Below are positions 46,870 through 64,000 of a stretch of 64,000 nt of DNA, piece after piece. The DNA is from Escarpia spicata (taxonomy: Eukaryota; Annelida; Polychaeta; Sabellida; Siboglinidae). The notes below the pieces were generated by a model. That model saw only the letters and a program-made list of their open reading frames with translations. It was not told where the DNA came from and made no database searches. A program made the position numbers and the translations under genes. Each line of letters begins with the position of its first letter. The stretch's first letter is position 1. The stretch lies in the NCBI GenBank assembly GCA_963995525.1, contig OZ023210.1, forward strand, positions 6,488,238 through 6,552,237, given 5' to 3'.

Positions 46870-48000
46870 TTTTCAGGCATATATACCGTGGTGTCATCAG
46901 CAATTAATATTATTTTACTCTGTTTAAGACAAAAGGGAAGATCACTTATATAGAAATAAATAAAAGCGTACCGAGAACGGAGCCCCGAGGCTCACCGAGC
47001 GTAATATAATGCGGAAGCGAGGTTGTTACAGCTTACATATTGTCTTCTATTAGTAACATAGCTCCTAATCCCATTAACACGGGTGCCTCTTATTCAGTAG
47101 TAATGTCACTTATCTATAAAAAAATTGATGGTCTATGGTATCAGAAGTCTTACGTAAATCAAGGAATACACTAACGAAAATGTTTTCTTTCTAACGCATT
47201 CACAGCATCATGAATTAATGTAGATATAGCATTAATGGTAGAATGTTTCGAGCGGAAACCATATTGATTATTATTTAAGATGTTGCTATTTATAAACAAA
47301 AGCATAAGGCCTTTTGTATACAACCTTTCCCAGTATCTTTGATATAGCGGGAAGTAAGTAGGTTTGTAGTTAAAAAAAAAAATTTTAGGTTTTGATTTGT
47401 GGACTGGTATAATTTTAGCAAATTTTTATTCGTTTGGTACGATTCCGTCACTTAAAGACTTATTTATCAGAATCGCTATTGATAGAGATACTTGTTCACC
47501 AATTTGTTTAATAAACCTTGGACTAATTTTGTCAGACCCACAGCTTTTCTTCGGTAGAAGGGTCCTTGTTATTTGTTTAACTTCATTTGCATCGATATGA
47601 TTCATAAACATACTATTTATACTTTTCCCTGGGCTTTTTCTAAGATAAGGGTAAACTTAGTTTGAGGTTTTGAAATGCTTTTGCATAATTTGGCCCAACG
47701 TTTGTAAAGAAATTACAAAATGTAATCGAAATATTATCAGGGTCATTAATTAAATCGGTGTCGAGTTTGAAATGTGTAGAAATACCTGCTTTATCATTGT
47801 GTTTACCAATTATCGCTCGAAGTGACTGCCATGTCTTTTTAGAATCATTCTTGAATGCATGTAATAGGCTAGCATAGCAAGTTCTTTTAGCGAGATGCCT
47901 TAGCTTATTATAAAGACTTTTGTGCGTAATATAACTAACGTAAGTGGAATGTATCCTTGTTTTATCTACACCTTTTCGATCAAGCTTATTGGATGTCGTG
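46870..48000 (-). mobile_element. LINE (CR1/Jockey-like) fragment, minus strand
   Basis: Reading 48000 to 46870: the pre-RT helix block LYNKLRHLAKRTCYASLLHA, then FCNFFTNVGPNYAKAF, KKSCGSDKISPRFIKQIGEQ and SIAILINKSLSDGIVPNE, all in the order of a Jockey/CR1 RT. Further on, now without a continuous frame, are VFLDLRKTSDTIDH and an ADDT-like box (about 46895). The 5' end joins RTE-like LINE sequence at about 48000. Confidence 0.85.
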
Positions 48001-49625
48001 AATGATTTCTCCAGGTTGTGATACGCGTTGTCCATCAGTTATCTTGTAGACTGCTGATGTGCCCTGGAAAGGTCCAGTTCTGTCTTCTGATTTATTCTAT
48101 CACGTCTATGACCTTTGCCTACTCTCTTACCCAGATGCTTGTTTTTCTCTCCCGATATGTGATGTTTAACATACTTCTTTCCATCTTTATTTGTGCGGCT
48201 GCTAAATTGTTCTTTGCCTTGATGGTGAGTACCCATGTTACCGCGCCGTATGTCATCGCTGGAAGTACGCATGAATTGTAGACTTGTCTGTTCAAGCAGG
48301 TTCCAAAGTTACCCTTGAAGATGTCGCGGTGTTTGGCGAATGATGTCCAGCCAGCGGTGATTCTTCTTGGAATCTCCTTCTTTTTTTGTTTCTGATACTG
48401 TATCGCTATCCCACACAGACGTAGCTTTCAACGTTCTCTATCGGCATGGTGGTGATTTATTGGTGTGCCTTTTCTATCATCACTTTTGTTTCCGAAATGT
48501 TAATCTTCAGACCTTGTTTTTCACTTTCATCAACTAGCTCCTGCAGCATTTTTTGTAGTTCTTGCAGTGAAGTAGTGCATATGAGTTTGTCGTCGGCGAA
48601 GCGAAGATGACTGAGATATTTTCTGTCTATCCTCGAGCCTCTGGTTTCCCAGGTCAGTCTGCGGAATATGCTTTCGAGTGTTGCCGAAAACAGCTTGGGT
48701 GATATGGATTCACCTTGTTGTACTCCTCTCTTGATGTTGATCTTGTTGCTCTTTTTGTGTAGGTGGACTGTCACCGAGCTGTTGGTGTAGATGTTTTTCA
48801 GGAGTTCAATGTTCACGTCTTCTATCCGTTGTTCTTAAAGCGAGGTCAGTATTGCTTGAGTTTGCACCGAGTCGAAAGCATTCTCGTAGTCGATGAAAGC
48901 GGTGCAGATATATTATATTATCGGCACTTCTCTTTAAGTTGGTTTAAGACGTGTATGTGTTCTGTCGTTGAGTACCTGCTTCTGAATCCTGCTTGCTCTC
49001 GTGGTTGGTTTTCGTCGAGTGTCTTCGCGAGCCTATTCGTTAGTATATGTTTGAGTAATTTGTAGATGTTTGACAACAGACATATTGGTCTGTAGTTCTT
49101 TGTCTTTCTTATTTCGCTTCTTGAAGATTATCACCATCTTTGCGTTCTTCAATGCGGTGGGTATTCGTCTTTCAGATAAGTATTTAGTATACAGCTTAGC
49201 CAGTGCCTTCGAGATGGTATATTCTCCTGTTTTTAATGTTTCAGTGTTTACATGGTCATGGCCTGATGTCATCCCATTCTTCATATATCTTAGCGCTGCT
49301 TCTGCCTCCCATAGTGTTATCTCTGGTATCTGTTAGGGGTCGGTGTGAATTATGGTACTCTGTTCACTGTCATATAGCTCGGCGTAGAATTCATCTATTC
49401 GTTCCATGATCATATCTTGGTCTTGTATTTCTCTACCCTGCTTGTCTAGAAGTGTAATCAGTCTGTATCGGCCTAGTGCCTGTGTTCATCTGGCTTTCTT
49501 CAGGCTCTTTGATGCCATAATCGTTTCTCGAATGATCTCTTGTTTGTACTTCCTGATGTCCTCCTTCGCTTTCTTTTTGATAGTCTTGCATATTTCTCTG
49601 TACTCTATTTGTTTTTGTGGTCGCC
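48001..49625 (-). mobile_element. RTE-like LINE, 3' part (host of a nested insertion)
   Basis: Reading from 49625: EYREICKTIKKKAKEDIRKY, MKNGMTSGHDHVNTETLKTG (49284), ALKNAKMVIIFKK, then RT IKRGVQQGESISPKLFSATL and LSHLRFADDKLICT (about 48590), then RITAGWTSFAKHRDIF and LPAMTYGAVTWVLTIKAKNN (48380-48220). This is the lineage often labelled 'craniofacial development protein 2-like' in databases. Its 5' part continues at 51865-52190, on the far side of the L2-like insertion. Confidence 0.88.
48457..48816 (-). pseudogene. RTE-like RT core (FADD)
   Basis: 120-codon frame with VQQGESISPKLF and HLRFADDKLIC, both RT signature boxes intact. It ends at KVMIEKAHQ; the C-terminal part lies in other frames. 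Confidence 0.9.
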
Positions 49626-49707
49626 GTTATAATAATAATAAGAAGAACACTTATATAGCGCCACAAAATCGAGATAAATCCATTCGGAGGCGCTTAGAAT
49701 ACATAAT

Positions 49708-49850
<143 letters not shown>

Positions 49851-50081
49851 ATATATATATGCAGAAATTAATAATTTACATAAAATTAATAATAATAAAA
49901 TATTAAATTACTTAAAATAATTTACAATATATACACAAATTTAAAAACGTTAGAGCAAAAGATGATCGTTAAAATTAAAGGTATATTGATATTGATAAAT
50001 CAGTAAAGATTGTGTAAACTTTGTTTAAAAACATGTACAAGATAATCAATAATTAAAACAAAAGAAATTAACTGGTGGACC

Positions 50082-50732
50082 CTATGTTGCGTAAACAACC
50101 CGAAAAAGATGGGTTTTCAAAAGTCTTTTGAAAGTCACAAGGCAACAGGTTGTCTTCATCTCGCTTGGAAATGAATTCCACAGTCGTGGAGCAGATACCG
50201 AGAAAGTTCTGTCGCCGTATCGGCTGCGAGATGGTGGCACGTTCAAGTCATTGTTTGTAGTTGAACACAACAGTCGAGTAGCTCTTTGTTCTTGGAGTAG
50301 GTCGGTGATGTAAGCTGGTGCCAGTCCGTGTTGAGCACGAAACGTCAGTAGCAGAATTGCGTAATGAATGCGTTGCTTCACGGGAAGCCAGTGCAGTTTC
50401 TTGAGTACCGGTGTGATATGGTCCCATCTGTGGCAGCGGACCACCTGCCGAGCAGCAGCATTTTGCACTTTTTGCAGCTTGTTGATTAGGCAGTCGGGGA
50501 TGTCATATAGCAGACAGTTCGCATAGTCAATTCTCGATATAACAAGAGAGTACACAAGACGGACTGCGGCTTTCTGGGTTAGGCACGTTCGGATCGACGC
50601 AGTGTTCTGATAGTAGGCTACGCAGCACATGTGCTTTACATGAATGACCATCGACATTTCCGAGTCGAATACAACGCCGAAGTTTCTGGCAGTAGGACTT
50701 GGCGTTACGTCGCAGTCGCCAATTTTGATCAC
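50082..50732 (-). pseudogene. L2-like LINE C-terminal domain, long open frame
   Basis: 217 codons open, from IGDCDV through LLYDIPDCLINKLQKVQNAA and WDHITPVLKKLHWLPVKQRI to SAPRLWNSFPSEMK and the stop. All post-RT blocks are present and in order, so this copy is fairly young. A stop at 50755 separates it from the RT frame. Confidence 0.92.
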
Positions 50733-51864
50733 GGTTGTGTTTCGCTTGATTGTTTAGTGATGTGCAACCGTTTTGTTATCATTCACCTTTAGTCGATTAT
50801 CGGCCATCCACACGCGGACGTCTTTGATGCAGTGCTCAATTCGGCGTAGAGACAGCATTCTATTGGTTTCGGTCATCTCAAATGTAATATATAGCTCGGT
50901 ATCGTCCGCGTAGAGGTGGAAGCCCAGTTTGTGTCTTCTGGTGATATCACCGATAGATGCTGCGTACGCAGAGAATAACAGAGGCCCCAGCACCGATCCT
51001 TGAGGGACGCCACAAAAGTTGTTTTGCTGAAAGCGCCACCTGGTACATTTATTGACTGCGACCTATCGGTGAGATATGATCGCATCCATGCTAGCATGGA
51101 ACCAGCTATTCCGAAGCGTTGTTCTAATCGGCTGAGCAGAATGTCATGGTCAACTATGTTGAAGGCAGCCGACATGTCAAGTAAAACCAGGATGACTCCA
51201 TATCGCCGGTCTAGCGCCTCGAGGATGTCATTCTGTACCAGAACTAGCGCAGTTTCCGTGGAATGATGCGATTTGTAGGCTGATTGGTATCGTTCAAGAA
51301 GATTGTTATCAGTCGTGTGGTCAGTCAGCGTGCAGTGTACCTTTTGAGTGGCTTTGACACAAAAGGCAGGTTTTATATTGGTCTATAACTGTCCATATTG
51401 TCCTGATCGAGATTTGCCTTCTTAAGCACAGGGGTGACGTTGGCATGTTTCAGGCAGTATGGTACAACACCAGATGCTATAGATGAGTTGACGAGTTGCG
51501 TCAGGAACGGTATTAAGTCGTCACTGACGTCTTTTAGCAGCCATGGTGGTAGGGGATCGAGCGCGCACGATGTTATTGGTGATTTGTTGAGCAGATTGCG
51601 CATGTCTGATATAGTCGCAATCGGAAGTGAGCCAAGTTGAGACACGCAGGGTGCTGGATGGCGGTCTGTGGTCGTGGTGGATGTTGAGTGAACTGGGTAT
51701 GTAACGCCACACGAATCGTCTCGATTTTCGCAGAGAAGAAGTTTGAGAAACTAGTTGCGAGATCTTGGATGTTGTCGTTAGCTGGTAGATATTGGGACTT
51801 TCTTCGCTGCAGCAGTCCGTTTAGCAGACGATACAGTCGCCTGTTGTCACTCCCGCACTGTTAT

Positions 51865-52190
51865 CCGCCACTTCTCGTCGTTTCTTCATTAGTGCTCCTG
51901 CCAGTCATTACATGCCTGTTGATTGCTTTGGCTACACTTGTCGCACTTAGGTGTCGATGTCGTCTAGTACTTGTAGTGTCTCGAATCGATTTCGCAGTTC
52001 GAGTTGGAATGCGATCTTTTTTTCCAATTTGTGTGGTATCTACACTTGGTGGTCTCCTGTTTATCAACTTCTTCCTTTCAGCCTTGACGTCCGGTCCAAT
52101 TTGATGTTGCTCATTACCATTCTGTGGTCACTTCTGCTGTTGACTTGGTTGATGACAGTTACGTCTGTGACCATGTCTGGCCTGTTTGTC
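51865..52190 (-). mobile_element. RTE-like LINE, 5' part (end of endonuclease)
   Basis: Reading 52190 to 51865: GHRRNCHQ-/VINQVN-type and SDHRMVMSNIKLD blocks (final endonuclease motif SDH), then KKLINRRPPSVDTTQIGKKD and an LMKKRREVAD-type segment that stops at the GTTAT duplication. It resumes in the same frame at 49625. It is cut upstream by an AT microsatellite at 52188. Confidence 0.85.
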
Positions 52191-52227
52191 ATATATATAT
52201 ATATATAATTATATATATATGTAGATA

Positions 52228-52264
<37 letters not shown>

Positions 52265-52265
52265 T
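52188..52265. repeat. (AT)n microsatellite
   Basis: AT dinucleotides with brief GTAG and ACAT interruptions. Confidence 0.95.
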
Positions 52266-52643
52266 AAAGAAGCGAATGTCCTTGATTTTCGCTCAAGACG
52301 AAAATATCCCGCTTTTTAAAGAATTAGATGTTATCTGCATACTCAAACAGTATCACCACCCCGTATTCTGAAAACTATTTTAATAAAACCGAACTGTTGA
52401 AACCATTGGTCATGAAATATTTAGTTAAATTGCATATATAATGCATTGCACTTATCTTACACATATAGTTTCATTACTACGATATTGTTCCATTGATAAC
52501 TTTAAACGTTATGTTATGTTATGATACAGCACAACGAAGCGCCACCACAGGCGAGAAGAGGCGATTGTTACGTCATTAGAAAAGGTCAAGGCCATTTGAA
52601 GATGCCAGCGACGATCCTTTTTGTTATAGGGACATAGTCTGTT
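52266..52643. other. No recognised feature
   Basis: AT-rich stretch downstream of the annexin stop (annexin is on the minus strand), about 0.8 kb away. Confidence 0.35.
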
Positions 52644-52745
52644 CGTCTACCCTGAATTAGCATGAGTAGTAATTTCTAACTGGAAGTCTGCTGTGCTGAT
52701 CATGGAAAAGTGAGCATCGTTGAACGTCAGCGGGTATAGCAGTTA
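52644..52745 (+). repeat. Inverted repeat arm, left
   Basis: About 90% identical to the reverse complement of 54937-55038; shared blocks include CGTCTACCCTGAATTAGC and AGTGAGCATCGTTGAACGTC. A second shared block inside (GTGTCCTGGCGCATATCGTA at 52913; inverted at 54892) extends the arms. The outer ends do not carry a clear target duplication. Confidence 0.85.
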
Positions 52746-52957
52746 CCTCCGCCCGATTCTGCCGTATTAAGATAAGATAACTTCTATTGCGCCTAAATTC
52801 TTAGAAACCAAGCTCCGAGTCGCATCAAAACAAAAGGATTGGTCAGTCTCAAAATCCATAAGCAGTATTCCAGTTGTCAACATTATTACTTCCCATTATA
52901 TGATCAAGGGTTGTGTCCTGGCGCATATCGTAGGAACAGCCACCATGCATACGTATG

Positions 52958-53104
<147 letters not shown>

Positions 53105-53378
53105 ACGCACGCACACACACAAACGCATGCACGTACGATGCAAACACAAACGATTATTATAAACGATGAGTTTGCATTCCTTTTTTATTCTTCTTTAGTT
53201 GATTCTTAACATTATCTCATTACCAACATGCATATTGACGTAACGAACCTGAATCTGTATCTGTTGAGTTGACGTTTCGTTGTCGTGTCTCTCGTTGTAC
53301 TGCCGATATGTTATCGCGATACCACTAGCTGTTCGACGCGATTGCGTTGAAAATAGGAACAATTAGACGCTAGTGGAA

Positions 53379-63775
<10,397 letters not shown>

Positions 63776-64000
63776 CTGAAATCACAAAGCTATCGTCATG
63801 CGTGTATACAATGTAGAAGGACATACGGACGCATGTAGGCACGTAGGCGCGCACACATCACACACCTGCACACATCACACATACACATAATATTTCGTAT
63901 GAACGAGTCAGCGTTTAACTCCGACATGCTTACTTGCAAAGTTTACATCATCAAAACGTGTCAGTAAAATTATTATATATTGTTTATACTAAAGGTAAAT
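63776..64000. other. Annexin intron (runs off the window)
   Basis: No further exon is seen up to the right edge; short ACACATCACAC-type repeats at 63850-63885. Confidence 0.5.

Overview
This is animal nuclear DNA. It has spliced genes, APE-type LINEs of several lineages, tRNA-headed SINEs, Ty3/Gypsy LTR elements, TIR DNA transposons and very long (GT)n/(CA)n tracts. The mixture (L2-, CR1/Jockey- and RTE-like LINEs, PIF/ISL2EU-type transposase debris, SINEs sharing an L2-type tail) and an intronless orphan rhodopsin-family receptor fit a marine lophotrochozoan, most likely a mollusc. That identification is inferred from composition only.

Two host genes can be supported. (1) A single-exon class A GPCR on the minus strand at 24601-25638. 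(2) The 3' part of an annexin gene on the minus strand, five coding exons between 63775 and 53379, with all splice sites and phases consistent. It runs from the end of annexin repeat II through repeats III and IV to the stop codon; the 5' exons lie beyond the right edge. Everything else recognisable is mobile or repetitive.

Layout. 1-4967: two tandem copies of a ~2.5 kb segment, about 0.4% different, each carrying hAT-like debris, a LINE ORF1-like tail and one open exon of a DDE transposase. 5159-6185: the next exon(s) of that transposase, broken. 7-10.7 kb: TE-associated ORF debris, a tRNA-headed SINE, a SWIM zinc-finger ORF, a TA-flanked MITE and a LINE 3' end. 11365-16481: a nearly complete but frameshifted Ty3/Gypsy element with LTRs, a polypurine tract and a 5-bp target duplication, inserted into a SINE. 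17.4-24.5 kb: a 40-bp tandem repeat, two LINEs and a MITE with TTA target duplication. 24.6-25.6 kb: GPCR. 26.0-26.6 kb: compound GT array. 28-38 kb: SINEs, three LINEs, a hAT-like MITE and a G-rich/C-rich pentamer tract. 39107-40093: an unusual TIR element with a 6-bp target duplication and GAAACGGAA arrays. 40.1-43.3 kb: a LINE with a degenerate 2A-like motif and PHD-like finger. 43.4-46.2 kb: LINE ORF1 and two tRNA-Ser/Leu-like SINEs. 46.9-52.2 kb: nested minus-strand LINEs, one with a clear 5-bp target duplication. 52.6-63.8 kb: annexin exons, whose largest intron (about 7.2 kb) holds an internally deleted minus-strand Ty3/Gypsy, a second MITE copy and six copies of one 12-bp motif.

No pathway or operon-like system is encoded. 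The window is best read as two host genes in a transposon-dense landscape with several datable nested insertions. The least explained items are the 39107-40093 element, the TGACGGACATCA motif set at 54.6-59.8 kb, and the tandem duplication of a transposase exon at the left edge.
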